Positions 14,606 through 25,112 are shown, counted from the stretch's first letter. The stretch is DNA of 64,000 nucleotides from Roseateles sp. (GCA_019234295.1 JAFALK010000037.1:185929-249928), one strand, 5' to 3'. Notes: generated from the letters alone by a model not told the origin. A program made the numbers and translations.

Positions 14606-17323
14606 TCACATCGACAGGCGCAGGCCAAAGTAGTACTGCCGGCCATTCGAGTAGAAAGCCTGCGGCTGCTGCGCGTTGGAGTAGTACTTGATGATCGGGT
14701 TGTTGAGGTTCAGTCCGTCGAAAGTCACGGTGACGTTCTCGTTGATCTTGTAGTTGATGGACGCGGCGACCGTTCCGAGGCTCGCGGCGTATTGCGGCGT
14801 CACGTTGGCCAAGCCGACCAGGAAGGACGATCGGTAGGTGTAGGCGACCCGGGCACTGAAGCCCTCGTGCTCGTAATAGAACTCCGTGTTGTAGGTGTTG
14901 GCCGAGGAACCCACCAGCGGCTGGCCCTGCGAGGTCCGGCCGTTGGCATAGGTGTAATTCAGCAGCGCGCCGAAGTCATGCCAGAGCGGCTGCTGCCAGG
15001 CCAGCTCAAGGCCCTTGTTGTTGGCCGACACGTTGAACGGCGAGGTGATGATGAAGCCGCTGACCTGGTCGATCGATGTATTGAGATAGCGCTGGGTGTT
15101 GTAGCCGAAGGTCACGTACGAGGGCATGTTCATGTAGAACAGGTCCACCGACAGCAGCGACTGCGGCGCGAAATACCACTCGAGCGTGCTGTTGTAGTTG
15201 TACGAGCGGATCGCCTTGAGATTGGCATTACCGCCCGAGCCGGTCAGGTCGATGTTATTCAGGCTGACCGCGGGCGACAGCGCCGAGTAGTCGGGCCGTG
15301 ACATGGTTTCTGAAGCTGCCACGCGCGCCACGAGCTCCTTGCTCAGGTCAAACTTGAAATTGGTGCTCGGCAGCACGTTCACATAGTCATGCGTGACGGG
15401 CGTGGGAACGAAGTTGTTGTTGGCGTCGAGGTTGTAGCCCAGGCTGTATTGATTGGTGTCGACCACACGAACGCCGACGTTGCCGCGCCAGCCCTTGCCG
15501 GCCAGGTTGGCCATCGCATAGACCGCAGCGTCGCGCTCACGCACAGTGAAGTTGCCCTGGTAGTTGGTGCCCTGGTCGACGTTGTTGTTCGCCTGCTCCC
15601 AGGCCACGATGCTGGCCGGGTCCAGCGTCCAGAAGTTGGACAGGAACCCGGCCGGAGCCTGGATACCGCGGCCGAAGTTGCCCGGCGAGACCGTGCCGTT
15701 CCAGGCCGGCATCGGCAACGCCGCGCCGGGGTTGGAGTAGCAAGCGTTGGCAGGGTCGGCCGAGCAGGCGTAGTTCTCCCCGACCGCCGTGCGCTTGTGG
15801 CGAGCGATGCGCGCGCCGAACTTGATGCTCTCGAGGACGCCTTCATCGAAGGACCGCAGGGCGTCGATCTGACCGTAGCTCTCCTGGTCCGTGACCTTGA
15901 CCGAGTCGGACCACGATCCGCCGTTGGTGACATGCAGCGGATCGTTGAAGTTGGCGGGGTTGTAGCCTGGGAAGGACACGACGGCCGGGCCGCTCGTTCC
16001 GTTGAGCTGATAGTTCAACCCGGTGTTGACCAGATAGGCTTCGTAGCCGTAGTCGTGCGGCGTATGACCCTGTCCGCGCGTGGTACCGACTTTGGAGGTG
16101 ATCTGCCAGGCCTCGCTCGGCCGGTAGTCCGCGGAAAGATCGACATAGGACGCCATCGAGCTGGCGTTGGGGCGATAGATCGAGTCGCGCAAACCGCCAA
16201 AGGCCATGTCCGCGCCGGGCGCCGGGTCGCTGAAGTTGTAGGGCTGCGCTGCGAAGTTGGCCGACACGAGCGTGCCGTTGACCACCTTGTAGCTCGTCGG
16301 CGCGACACCCTGGCCCAGCAGATTGGTCGGGCTGGCCATGAAGTTGGTGTCGAAATTCGTGCCGTTGAAATGCGAATAGAAAGCGTTGGCCTCGAGCGTC
16401 AGCTGTGAACTCGGCTTGAATTCGAGATCGAGCAGCCCCCCTTCGCGCTTGCTGTGCTGCGTGAACAGCGCCGAGCCGATCTGCGACGGGTAGACGACGT
16501 TGGCCAGGTCCGGATTGGTGGCCACGACCGCCGCGCTGTTGTTGTTCGGGTTGCCGATGGTCCCCTCGCCGAGCAGGAACAGCTCCTGGCCGTCGCGGCG
16601 CTCGTAGCGCGACTCGGAGAACAGCTGCGCGAGCACGCCGAAGGTGCTGTTCGTGTTCTTCCAGTTCAGCAGGGCATTGGCCTGCGGCGCCGTCTTGGCA
16701 GCCAGATCGTTGTAGAGGCCCTGGACGGTGGCTTCGAGCGTCAAGGCTTTCTTGAAGTCAAGCGGCCTGCGCGTGACGATGTTGACATTCCCCGCCGTGC
16801 CGCCCTCGATGTAGTCGGCTTGCGAGCTCTTCTGCACCTCGACCGAACCGACGATCTCGGCAGGCAGCAAGGTGAAGCTCACGCTGCGCCCCACCGTCTG
16901 GGTCTGGTCGCCGATGTACCAGTCGCCAGTGGCCACGGCGTGGCCGTTGATGGTGGTCTGGGTCAGGCTGGGGTTGGTGCCACGAATGCTGACGCGATCG
17001 TTTTCCGAGAAGCCTCCCTCGCCGCCCGAGCCAGAGCTGATGTTGACGCCGGGCACCCGCTGCACCGCGTCGGCGACGTTTTTGTCGGGTAGCTTGCCGA
17101 TGTCCTCGGCCGAGACCACGTCCATCACGGAGTCGGCAGCGCGCTTCTCAAGCAGCGAGCGTTCGCGCGAGGCACGGATGCCAGTCACCGTGACCGTATC
17201 CAACTTGACGCCGGCGTCGGAATTTCCGCTCTCGGCGCCTTGTTGCGCATGCGCGAGGCCGAAAATATTGCTGAACGCCAAGGCAGCAGCCAAGGCAACT
17301 GGGGAACGGGTGCAGCGCTTCAT
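14606..17323 (-). CDS. TonB-dependent receptor (catecholate/sugar-type, TIGR01782-like)
   Basis: A 905-residue outer-membrane active transporter. Signal peptide at residues 1-27 (ending LAHAQ). A TonB box-like DTVTVTGIRAS opens the plug domain, which contains AEDIGKLPDKNVADAVQRVPGV and RVSIRGTNPSLTQTTINGH. This plug signature is characteristic of the receptor group often found with polysaccharide or oligosaccharide utilisation genes. The C-terminus ends in a beta-strand with terminal aromatic/hydrophobic residues (QYYFGLRLSM). The ATG at 17323 is preceded by CGGAGGAT. It begins 41 bp after the gamma-glutamyltransferase stop, so is probably in the same transcript. Substrate unknown. Confidence 0.93.
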   Translation of the reverse strand: MKRCTRSPVALAAALAFSNIFGLAHAQQGAESGNSDAGVKLDTVTVTGIRASRERSLLEKRAADSVMDVVSAEDIGKLPDKNVADAVQRVPGVNISSGSGGEGGFSENDRVSIRGTNPSLTQTTINGHAVATGDWYIGDQTQTVGRSVSFTLLPAEIVGSVEVQKSSQADYIEGGTAGNVNIVTRRPLDFKKALTLEATVQGLYNDLAAKTAPQANALLNWKNTNSTFGVLAQLFSESRYERRDGQELFLLGEGTIGNPNNNSAAVVATNPDLANVVYPSQIGSALFTQHSKREGGLLDLEFKPSSQLTLEANAFYSHFNGTNFDTNFMASPTNLLGQGVAPTSYKVVNGTLVSANFAAQPYNFSDPAPGADMAFGGLRDSIYRPNASSMASYVDLSADYRPSEAWQITSKVGTTRGQGHTPHDYGYEAYLVNTGLNYQLNGTSGPAVVSFPGYNPANFNDPLHVTNGGSWSDSVKVTDQESYGQIDALRSFDEGVLESIKFGARIARHKRTAVGENYACSADPANACYSNPGAALPMPAWNGTVSPGNFGRGIQAPAGFLSNFWTLDPASIVAWEQANNNVDQGTNYQGNFTVRERDAAVYAMANLAGKGWRGNVGVRVVDTNQYSLGYNLDANNNFVPTPVTHDYVNVLPSTNFKFDLSKELVARVAASETMSRPDYSALSPAVSLNNIDLTGSGGNANLKAIRSYNYNSTLEWYFAPQSLLSVDLFYMNMPSYVTFGYNTQRYLNTSIDQVSGFIITSPFNVSANNKGLELAWQQPLWHDFGALLNYTYANGRTSQGQPLVGSSANTYNTEFYYEHEGFSARVAYTYRSSFLVGLANVTPQYAASLGTVAASINYKINENVTVTFDGLNLNNPIIKYYSNAQQPQAFYSNGRQYYFGLRLSM

Positions 17324-17364
17324 ATTATCCTCCGATTAATATTTCCACTCAGCGCTTGGATTCA

Positions 17365-19224
17365 TCACCATCCAAGCGCTTGACCGTCTTTTCTGAAATC
17401 AGACCCCGCACGATAGAAACCATTCGAGCAGGAACTCGAGCACATGCCAGTCGCCGCAGCGGAGCCGGGCGTTGTCATGATCAACTGGGCGCCGCCGAGA
17501 TCCAGGCCGTTGACTGATTCAACCTTGTGGCCCATGGCCGCCAACTGCGCGCCAACGAGTTTGTAAAGCGGTGATTCAAGGCTCAAGACATTCGGAATCT
17601 GGCTGTGTCTGAACCGCGCCATATCGGTGGTCGCCTGGATATTTGCGCCAAGATCGAGAACATCGACCAACGCCTGGGCATGCCCCTGCGCTTGCATATC
17701 TCCACCCATGAGCGTCACGGTCATCACAGGCTGATCGCCGCGCATGACAAAACCGGCCGATAGCGTGTTGAACGGACGCTTGTGCGGTGCAATAGCATTG
17801 GGACTTTTAGGATCCAGCGTGAACAGCGCTCCGCGGTTATGGAGAATGAATCCATACCCCGGAACGGTGATACCCGAGCCGAAGGCCGAGAAATTGCTGT
17901 TCACCCAGGAGACCATATTGCCCTCGCCATCTGCGGCGGACAGCACGATCGTGTCCCCGATGCTGCTGGCACTGCCCTCTCTGTCCGGGCTTGAAGCGTG
18001 CGCCGGATCGATTTTCTTGCACAGCTCTGCGGCGTAGGACTTTGAGAGAAGACGATCGAGGGGTACAGCGAAAAAATCGGGATCCGCGTTGTACTTGTAC
18101 AGATCGGCGTAAGCGAGCTTCTTGGCCTCCACCAGCATGTGCCAATACTTTGGATTGGCGGGCCCGAGGCTGGCCAAGGTTTCACCTGGATAAACCTTTG
18201 GAACGCAAGCTTCGAGAATATTCAGATTCTCTTCGGCGGCCCAGGCCTGCGAAGGTGGCGGCAATTCGTTGACCTGCACGCCGCGATAAGTAATAGCGGC
18301 CGGCTCGACCCACTCTCCCTTGTAGCTGGCCAGGTCCTCCATAGTCATGGTGCCACCCAGAGAATTCGACTTGGCGACAATGGCTTGTGCAATTTCGCCT
18401 TTGTAGAAACCATCTCGTCCTTGGGTCTGCAGAATCCGGAACGTGCGCGCCAGATCCGGGTTTCTGAAAATCTGCCCGGCGACAGGTGGCTGGCCGTCAA
18501 TAGTCCAGGTTCTGATGGAATCCGGATCCGGTTTCGTGCAGCATCCTTTCAAAGGCAAGGCATTGGGAAGCTGCCATTCGAATGCAATCCGCTCCGACAC
18601 CGGGAACCCATTTTCCGCATACTCGACGGCGGGCTGGAGAACCTCCTTGAAAGTCAATTTTCCAAAGCGCTTGAGCACTTCCTCCCAGCCCCAGACGCTG
18701 CCAGGCACCGTCACCGGCAAGATCCCGCTGGGGGGCATCCCCGAGCCGGGGCCCCAGTTGTTGGGGTCCCAGCGGTAGCCCAGAGCGTTGAATCGCTCAA
18801 TCGTTGCACCCGATGGCGCCTTGCCGCTGGCATTGAGAACGTAGAGCTTGTGCTCGCGGGCGATATAAACAATCGTGAACAGGTCGCCGGCAACGCCCAC
18901 CATTTCTGGCTCGACCACATTCAGTACAGCCGCCATGCCGACGGCAGCATCAATTGCATTGCCGCCCTGCTTCAGGATTTGCAGTCCAGCCTGCGCCGCC
19001 AGCGGCTGGCTGGTGACGACCATACCGTGCTGGGCCATAACCTCCGAGCGGCTCTGAGCCAGCCATCCTTGCGCGCGGTCGCCGCGGACGCCTTTGCAAA
19101 ATGATGGTTGCGGCTTGGCCTCGCAGTTCGAGAATTCAGGTGCAGCCTGTGCATGCGAAGCGCCGCAGCCAAGCATGAAGGCCATGACCAGGCCATGCGG
19201 ATACAGTTTTGAGATTGCAGTCAT
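17365..19224 (-). CDS. Exported gamma-glutamyltransferase/hydrolase (Ntn hydrolase)
   Basis: A 619-residue precursor with signal peptide (residues 1-28, GASHAQAA). The family hallmarks are present: GGNAIDAAVGMAAVLNVVEPEMVG near the N-terminus, VPGSVWGWEEVLKRFGKL and, at the autoprocessing site, SSIGDTIVLSAADGEGNMVS, where Thr of GDT should be the nucleophile (the YwrD-type context rather than the TTHFS context of classic GGT). The protein self-cleaves into two subunits and transfers or hydrolyses gamma-glutamyl groups in the periplasm. It starts 15 bp after the GH3 gene stop, so the two are co-transcribed. The presence of a GGT with a hexosaminidase and TBDTs suggests degradation of a conjugate containing amino sugar and gamma-glutamyl linkages; this is inference. 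Confidence 0.92.
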   Translation of the reverse strand: MTAISKLYPHGLVMAFMLGCGASHAQAAPEFSNCEAKPQPSFCKGVRGDRAQGWLAQSRSEVMAQHGMVVTSQPLAAQAGLQILKQGGNAIDAAVGMAAVLNVVEPEMVGVAGDLFTIVYIAREHKLYVLNASGKAPSGATIERFNALGYRWDPNNWGPGSGMPPSGILPVTVPGSVWGWEEVLKRFGKLTFKEVLQPAVEYAENGFPVSERIAFEWQLPNALPLKGCCTKPDPDSIRTWTIDGQPPVAGQIFRNPDLARTFRILQTQGRDGFYKGEIAQAIVAKSNSLGGTMTMEDLASYKGEWVEPAAITYRGVQVNELPPPSQAWAAEENLNILEACVPKVYPGETLASLGPANPKYWHMLVEAKKLAYADLYKYNADPDFFAVPLDRLLSKSYAAELCKKIDPAHASSPDREGSASSIGDTIVLSAADGEGNMVSWVNSNFSAFGSGITVPGYGFILHNRGALFTLDPKSPNAIAPHKRPFNTLSAGFVMRGDQPVMTVTLMGGDMQAQGHAQALVDVLDLGANIQATTDMARFRHSQIPNVLSLESPLYKLVGAQLAAMGHKVESVNGLDLGGAQLIMTTPGSAAATGMCSSSCSNGFYRAGSDFRKDGQALGW

Positions 19225-19239
19225 GGGCGTCCCAATTGC

Positions 19240-20823
19240 TCAGACATCCAACTTGACCGGCAGCACGCCGGTCGCCTCGAGTTCGCCCTTCAGCCATCCC
19301 ACCACGGCATCCAGAGCCGGGGGCGCAAAGCCATAGCTCAGCAAGGTCGGGCAAGGCAGGTCGCTCGCGACGTAGGGGTTCCACAAGGCCAATTGCAGAT
19401 CAGGTCGCCAGGTCTGACTGACACTCCTGCTGTACCGATCCCGCGTGGTGCTGGCGACGATGGTGAATGCGCCGTCGCGCGACTGCGAGGACCAATGGAT
19501 CTCCTTCGGGTCCTCATAGGTGACCACGTCCAAGCGGTAGAGCGGCAGCAGCCGCGCCGTCAAGGTGCTGGCCGTCAAGCCTTCTTCCGACACACCGTCC
19601 GCAGGCGCATCCGCAGGCACGATCAGACGGACATGCGAGCCCAGCTTGGGGCGCTTGACAGGGCCGACCAAGGTCAATGCCCGCTGCCAGACCGAGGCGA
19701 ACAAGGCGCGGTCCGCGGCCTCTTGCTGGAGAGCGTAGGCCTGCGGCACGCAGGGGAAGCGGCGGATCAAAGCGTCAACGCGCGCGTTGGCCTCCAACAG
19801 GCGCTGGCGGCCGATAGCGCCCTGGCGTGCAGCTTCCTTCAGCGCGGCGTGCGAAGCCGCCGTGTCGTCCCTCGTCACGCCATCGTCAAGCACCAGTGCA
19901 AGGTCGGCGCCCGCCTGAATGGCCATGACCGCACCGCGCGGCTGGCCCCAGTGCTTGCGGATGGCGCCCATGTCAAGCGCGTCGGTGGTCGTCACGCCGG
20001 CAAAGCCCATTTGATCGTGCAGGAGCGTCTGCGTCACTGCAGGCGACAAGGACGCCGGCAGCTTTGGATCGAAGGCTGGGAACACCACATGCGAGACCAT
20101 GACACCGGGCGACAGCTTGATCTGCTCACGGAACAGCGAAAGCTCCACTGCGTCAAGCGTCTCGCGCGGCTTGCGTATCGTCGGCAGGTCGAGGTGGGCG
20201 TCGATCTGGGTATCGCCCTTGCCTGGAAAATGCTTGATGCAGGTCGCCACGCCCTGCTCCAGATGTCCGCGGGTCCAAGCCATGGCCAGGCGAGCCGCCT
20301 TGCGCGGGTCCGAGCCGAACGCGCGTTCCAGCAAGATCGGATTGCGCGGGTTGCTGTTCAGGTCGAGGACTGGTGCCAGATTCCAGTTGATGCCCAACGA
20401 AATCAGGCCGCGGGCCACGGCAGCACCGACCTTCTCGGCAAGACCCTCGTCGCCAATGGCAGCCAGTGCCAGCGGGCTGGGTGCGGCCGGCAAGAATGCC
20501 GTGCGAAACGTCGAGCCGCCTTCGTTGTCGATGCTCACCACGATCTCATCGCCGACCGCGATTCGCAAGTCCGCAATCAGCCGGCGCGTCTGCTCCGCAC
20601 TCGTGACGTTGCGCGTGAACAGAATGAACGATCGAAATTGATGGCGGCGCAGGAACGCCGCCTCCTCTAAGCCGAGTGTCTCGCCGCTGAGCTCGACCGT
20701 CATCGCGCGCCCCGCCAGACGCCCCCACTGATCATCGGCCTCGTCAGACGAGGAGGCGCCTCGTGTGATGGCGGGAAGGCTGCTCAAGCAGCCCAACTGG
20801 ATGAGGGTGCGGCGGGAAATCAT
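19240..20823 (-). CDS. Exported GH3 beta-N-acetylhexosaminidase-like glycosidase (NagZ-related)
   Basis: A 527-residue protein. The start at 20823 (MISRRTLIQLG) is preferred because GGAGA precedes it at proper spacing. An ATG at 20841 that overlaps the TBDT stop as ATGA is an alternative. The N-terminus is Tat-like (SRRTLIQLGCLSSLPAITRGA), so the enzyme is exported, unlike classical cytoplasmic NagZ. The GH3 core shows SIDNEGGSTFR, IKHFPGKGDTQIDAHLDLP (NagZ group motif, with DAH in place of the common DSH general-acid dyad) and the nucleophile Asp in TTTDALDMGAI. A C-terminal extension of about 180 residues follows the catalytic domain. Likely removes terminal N-acetylglucosamine-type residues; exact specificity is inferred. 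Confidence 0.87.
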   Translation of the reverse strand: MISRRTLIQLGCLSSLPAITRGASSSDEADDQWGRLAGRAMTVELSGETLGLEEAAFLRRHQFRSFILFTRNVTSAEQTRRLIADLRIAVGDEIVVSIDNEGGSTFRTAFLPAAPSPLALAAIGDEGLAEKVGAAVARGLISLGINWNLAPVLDLNSNPRNPILLERAFGSDPRKAARLAMAWTRGHLEQGVATCIKHFPGKGDTQIDAHLDLPTIRKPRETLDAVELSLFREQIKLSPGVMVSHVVFPAFDPKLPASLSPAVTQTLLHDQMGFAGVTTTDALDMGAIRKHWGQPRGAVMAIQAGADLALVLDDGVTRDDTAASHAALKEAARQGAIGRQRLLEANARVDALIRRFPCVPQAYALQQEAADRALFASVWQRALTLVGPVKRPKLGSHVRLIVPADAPADGVSEEGLTASTLTARLLPLYRLDVVTYEDPKEIHWSSQSRDGAFTIVASTTRDRYSRSVSQTWRPDLQLALWNPYVASDLPCPTLLSYGFAPPALDAVVGWLKGELEATGVLPVKLDV

Positions 20824-20837
20824 GGATTTCTCCGGCC

Positions 20838-23747
20838 TCATTGCCACTTGTAATTGGCGGTCAGGTAGTACGCGCGCCCGATCGGATTGCCGTACTGTGC
20901 GTCATACCCGCGCTGATAGGTGTAGGACTCCTGCCGCGAGACCGATGGTGGGCGATCAAAGACGTTCTTGACGCCAAAGGTCAACCTCACACTTTTGATG
21001 CCCTTGTAGTCGGCTTGGAGATCCCAGTCGGAGAATGACGCCACGCGCGCGCCCGGAAGGTACTTTCCGTAAGGGCAAACGTCGCTCGGCGAGGTGCCGC
21101 AGTAGTTGCCGGAATCGTAGTCAAGGTAACCCAGGGTGAAGTTATTGGTGGCCGAGACGTCCCATGTCTGACGGGCCAGCACGAACGTGGCCACATGGCG
21201 CCAACGCGGCATGGCGTAGGCGGTATTCGTATTGAAGACGCCAGCCGCGCTGTTGACATTGCCATCTGCGTCAACCTGCCCGTTGTTGATGGTGTAGGTA
21301 CCATCCAAATTGGCCGTGAAAGTGCCCAGCGCCGCGATGTTCGTTTTGTAGTGGAGGTTCAGATCGATGCCGGAGGCGAAGAACCTGGCCAGGTTCTTCA
21401 GCGGTTGCAGGCCATAGGCAATCGGGTATTGCGGATTGCCGCTGTTGGACACTGGACAGGCGCCGAGAACATAGCCCGCGCCGCAAGGCCCGCCGGCAGG
21501 ATTCCCCGCCGGCGCGTTGTATCCAGGGTCATACCGGTACAGGAGGGCCTGGTTCTGCTGCGCGCCGGTACTGCCGCCGAACAGCGCAGACCCTGGCAGC
21601 AACGTGATCGCGTTGTTGATCTTGATGTTCCAGTAATCGACGGACCCGGACAGGCTCTTGGTGGGCTGGAACGCCATGCCCAGCGACCACTGATTCGAGC
21701 GCTCAGCCTTCAGCGCCGTATTGCCAGCGGTATAGGTGACTTGGTTGATATTGCATTCCTGCATCACCGCATTGGGTTGGTCGATGGCTGGCACGCCGGG
21801 CAAGTTCAGTGCTTGACCGCTGGCGGTACAGCGCAAGAGGTCGCTGTAGGCCGCCGCCGTGCCGTTCGAGCTGAACGGCATCAGGTTGTCAGCCAAGCTG
21901 GGGGCGCGAAAGCCACGACCTGCAGAGCCCCGGAAAACCCAATCCGCGCTGGGCCGGAAACGCATCGAAACCTTGGGGCTGACTGCGCCGAAGCTGGTGC
22001 CGAAATCGTTCTTGTATTCGTCGTCGCGGGCCGCCACCGTCATGTCGAGGGTCTTCGACAAGGGCGCGTTCAACTCCACGAAGGCTCCATAGACGCTGCG
22101 CGCGCCGCTGATGGGGGTCCAGGTCCCCTGGTCCACCACACCGCCTGGTTGAGGAATCAGCATTTCGGCGGACGGCTGCTGGTCGAGGCTCTCGCGGCGG
22201 TATTCGAACCCCGTGCCCAGTTGGACGGCGCCAGCGGGCAGCTTGAACAACTCGCGGCTGAAATGTGCATCCCAGGACCTGTCGCTCTCGACAATGGTCT
22301 GATAGGGCCCTTTGAATTGCGCCGTTTGGAGCGCGGCCAACGAGGCCGGCGTTTGCGGTCCAAGCAGATTGATCTTGCCGTTGTCGATCAGCCCCTGCAA
22401 AGTGCCCCAGTCGTAGCCTCCCGAGGATGAACCTACGGTCAGCCGTTCACGGGTCATCAAGACGGTGGTGTCGTAGTCCCAAGCCCCGAACGTCCCGGCG
22501 AGTTCGATCGCCAGTCGATCGGCGATCGAGTTGTCAAAATCGCGGCGCATACCGCCTTGGGCGACATCCCACTGGCCGGACACCGGTCCGACCGGCGTGA
22601 CTGGCGTGGCCTGCGTCAACACCTGCCCGTTGGACATGACATACCCCGCCGGGACGGTGATACTGCTGGGGTAGAAGGGTTGGCCCGGCAAGACCGACAC
22701 GGCGCCGCCATTGGAGTCCGCCGCGGGGTAGCGTACGGGCGAAATATCCGTCGTGGTGCGGCTGGCCTCGATGCTCAGCTGATGGTTTTCGCTCAACCGG
22801 AACTCCGCACGACCGGCAAGATTTCGATGCATGGCTTCAGGGATCAGGTCCGCCGTCGCAATTGCATCTGTGCGGCAAGTGCCGATATTGGCCGGGTCCG
22901 GCACCATGTGAAAGCCCGGGACATTGCAGCCGGTCACGTAGGTCGGATTCACACCTGAGTAGGTGTTGCCTTGCGCATCCGTGAAGTTGGCATTGATCAC
23001 CCCGGTGTACGGCTTGGTCGAAAACAGTCCGAGATCGGGGCGCACGCCGCTCGCCAATGCCGGACGCTGCGCGGCATTCAGAGCCTTGTCGTTCTCCTGC
23101 GTGAAGCCGAGGAACACATTGAAGCGATCGGTATCCAGATCGCCCCAGCCGCCCGTGACGGACAGGATGTGGTTGGCCGCGCCTCCATGCTGGCTGGCCG
23201 TGTCCGTGTAGCTCGCCTCGACACCCTTGAAGTCTTTCTTCAGTATGAAGTTGATCACCCCGGCAATGGCGTCAGCGCCATATAGGGAGGACGCTCCATC
23301 GCGCAGAACTTCGACCCGCTCCACCATGGACATGGGGATGCTGTTCAGGTCGGTGACCGGCTCCATGATGTTGCCGCTCAGATAGGACGCAACACGATGG
23401 CCGTTGATCAGCACCAGCGTGTAGTACGCGGGCAAGCCCCGCATGCCGGCCGTGGACGCCGTGCCGAGATTGCCCCCGATGTTGGCCGAGGTGACCGAGC
23501 CTCCGAAGTTCGAAGGAATCGAATTGACGAGGTCTTGCGCCGTCGTCGCGCCCGTGCGGGCAATATCCTCCCGCGACATCACCGTGACTGGCAGGGAACC
23601 TTCTTGCGCAATGCGCTTGATGCTTGAGCCGGTGATTTCGACCTTGTCCAGGCTCACCGCAGCCGAGTCGTTGTCGGCCGCGTGCGCAGTGGTCGCCGCG
23701 GCAAGGCCAAGCAAGCTGATGGCATAGGCCAGATGAGTCAAACGCAT
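20838..23747 (-). CDS. TonB-dependent receptor
   Basis: A 969-residue outer-membrane receptor. The ATG at 23747 (MRLTHLAYAISLLGLAAA) gives a typical signal peptide ending TAHAA; an earlier in-frame Met at 23786 adds an unlikely leader. The plug includes LDKVEITGSSIKRI, REDIARTGATTAQDLVNSIP and MVERVEVLRDGASSLYGADA. The barrel ends GRAYYLTANYKWQ. It overlaps or abuts the GH3 gene and lies downstream of the sugar permease gene, consistent with one operon importing and breaking down an oligosaccharide. Ligand unknown. Confidence 0.93.
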   Translation of the reverse strand: MRLTHLAYAISLLGLAAATTAHAADNDSAAVSLDKVEITGSSIKRIAQEGSLPVTVMSREDIARTGATTAQDLVNSIPSNFGGSVTSANIGGNLGTASTAGMRGLPAYYTLVLINGHRVASYLSGNIMEPVTDLNSIPMSMVERVEVLRDGASSLYGADAIAGVINFILKKDFKGVEASYTDTASQHGGAANHILSVTGGWGDLDTDRFNVFLGFTQENDKALNAAQRPALASGVRPDLGLFSTKPYTGVINANFTDAQGNTYSGVNPTYVTGCNVPGFHMVPDPANIGTCRTDAIATADLIPEAMHRNLAGRAEFRLSENHQLSIEASRTTTDISPVRYPAADSNGGAVSVLPGQPFYPSSITVPAGYVMSNGQVLTQATPVTPVGPVSGQWDVAQGGMRRDFDNSIADRLAIELAGTFGAWDYDTTVLMTRERLTVGSSSGGYDWGTLQGLIDNGKINLLGPQTPASLAALQTAQFKGPYQTIVESDRSWDAHFSRELFKLPAGAVQLGTGFEYRRESLDQQPSAEMLIPQPGGVVDQGTWTPISGARSVYGAFVELNAPLSKTLDMTVAARDDEYKNDFGTSFGAVSPKVSMRFRPSADWVFRGSAGRGFRAPSLADNLMPFSSNGTAAAYSDLLRCTASGQALNLPGVPAIDQPNAVMQECNINQVTYTAGNTALKAERSNQWSLGMAFQPTKSLSGSVDYWNIKINNAITLLPGSALFGGSTGAQQNQALLYRYDPGYNAPAGNPAGGPCGAGYVLGACPVSNSGNPQYPIAYGLQPLKNLARFFASGIDLNLHYKTNIAALGTFTANLDGTYTINNGQVDADGNVNSAAGVFNTNTAYAMPRWRHVATFVLARQTWDVSATNNFTLGYLDYDSGNYCGTSPSDVCPYGKYLPGARVASFSDWDLQADYKGIKSVRLTFGVKNVFDRPPSVSRQESYTYQRGYDAQYGNPIGRAYYLTANYKWQ

Positions 23748-23864
23748 TTCTATCACTTTCAAATCGTGGTTTTTCAATCCATGCACGAGGAACTGCCGGG
23801 CCGTCCAGACGCTGTGATCATTGGCTCGACCAGGCGTTGTCGAAAAGCCTGCAGTCGCAATGCC

Positions 23865-25112
23865 CTAGGGCTCTCTTGGGTCGACCTTGGCCCCAAACTT
23901 GATTTGTCCGAGCAAGGCTCCCAGGCTCACCGTCTCGTTGCGAATCAGGGGGCGAGCCCAGAAAGCAATGCTGAAGATGAAGCCCAGCGTCAGGTAGACC
24001 ACCGACATGGCCGCGCGCAGTCCCAACTGGTCGCCGAGCATGCCGACCAGCAGTGGCACGATGGCGCCACCGAGGATGCCCGTGCACAAAATGCCCGACA
24101 ACGCACCGTGGTGCTTGGGCACTGAGTTCAGGCCCAGCGAGAACACCACCGAGAACATCACCGACAGGAAGAAGCCGGCGAACGCAAAAGCCTGCAGCGA
24201 CACCTGGGCCGGACCGAACAACGCCAGCGAGACGCAGCCCACGGCAAGCACCGTGAACGCGGCCAGCACGCGCTGCGCGTCGAAGAGCTTGAGCAGCAAT
24301 AGGCCCAGCACGCAGCCGACCGACATCAGGCCCCAGAAGTGGCCCACCGCATCGGCGGCTTCCGCGGTCGGCGAGAAGTGGTGATAGGTGGCGAGGAACT
24401 GCGACATCCAGTCTGCCAGCGTCTGCTCGGTGCCCACGTAGGCGACGATGCCGAGGAAGAACAGCTTCACGTCGCGCCGGGCCAGCAGCTCCAGATAGGT
24501 GGAGAGGCCGCCACCCTTTTCGTCTTCCTTGAGCTCAACGCGCGGCAGCGGCAGCTTGGCGGTGCTGCCGATCAACGCGAAGAACAGCGCGGTGAAGGCC
24601 CAGTAGAAGGTGACCCACACGAGCGGCTGGCCGGCCGCGCCCGGGCGCTCCATCAGCCACTCGAACACGAGCGGGCTGACGAAGGACGCAAACCCGAACA
24701 CCAGCTGCCCCATCACTGAGAAGAAGGCGAAGTGTTCTTCGCCGCCAGCCACGCGTGTCAGCGGGTTGATGACGACCTGCAGCATGGCCATGCCCAGGCC
24801 GATCACGAACAGGCCCGCCACGGCCGTGGCATAGCCGGGCTTGAGTGCAATGATGGCCGAGCCCAGCAGGTTCAGCGCGAAGGCCACCTGCATGGTGAAG
24901 CGCGAGCCCTTGGCCTCGACGAGCGTGCCGGCCGGGATCGAGATCAGGCCGTAGGCCAGGAAAAAGGAGAACGGCAGAAAGCCGGCCAAGCCCAGGCTCA
25001 GCTTGAAGTCGTGAATGATGATGGGCATCAAGGGCCCGATCAGGTTCGTCACGAAGGAGATGACGAACCAGACGAGCATGATGTAGCCAATGATCAGGCG
25101 GCGATGCTTCAT
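23865..25112 (-). CDS. MFS sugar permease, fucose/galactose/glucose:H+ symporter (FucP-like) family
   Basis: A 415-residue inner-membrane protein with about 12 hydrophobic segments. The FHS-family pattern is visible: an N-terminal LIIGYIMLVWFVISFVTNLI helix, then VVINPLTRVAGGEEHFAFF, which matches the QVxxNP motif of FucP-like symporters. Its ATG overlaps the kinase stop (ATGA), so both are co-translated: sugar enters by this permease and is phosphorylated by the kinase. About 117 bp separate it from the TBDT start; the TBDT may be read through or have its own promoter. Sugar identity is unknown, with an amino sugar possible given the GH3 gene. Confidence 0.88.
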   Translation of the reverse strand: MKHRRLIIGYIMLVWFVISFVTNLIGPLMPIIIHDFKLSLGLAGFLPFSFFLAYGLISIPAGTLVEAKGSRFTMQVAFALNLLGSAIIALKPGYATAVAGLFVIGLGMAMLQVVINPLTRVAGGEEHFAFFSVMGQLVFGFASFVSPLVFEWLMERPGAAGQPLVWVTFYWAFTALFFALIGSTAKLPLPRVELKEDEKGGGLSTYLELLARRDVKLFFLGIVAYVGTEQTLADWMSQFLATYHHFSPTAEAADAVGHFWGLMSVGCVLGLLLLKLFDAQRVLAAFTVLAVGCVSLALFGPAQVSLQAFAFAGFFLSVMFSVVFSLGLNSVPKHHGALSGILCTGILGGAIVPLLVGMLGDQLGLRAAMSVVYLTLGFIFSIAFWARPLIRNETVSLGALLGQIKFGAKVDPREP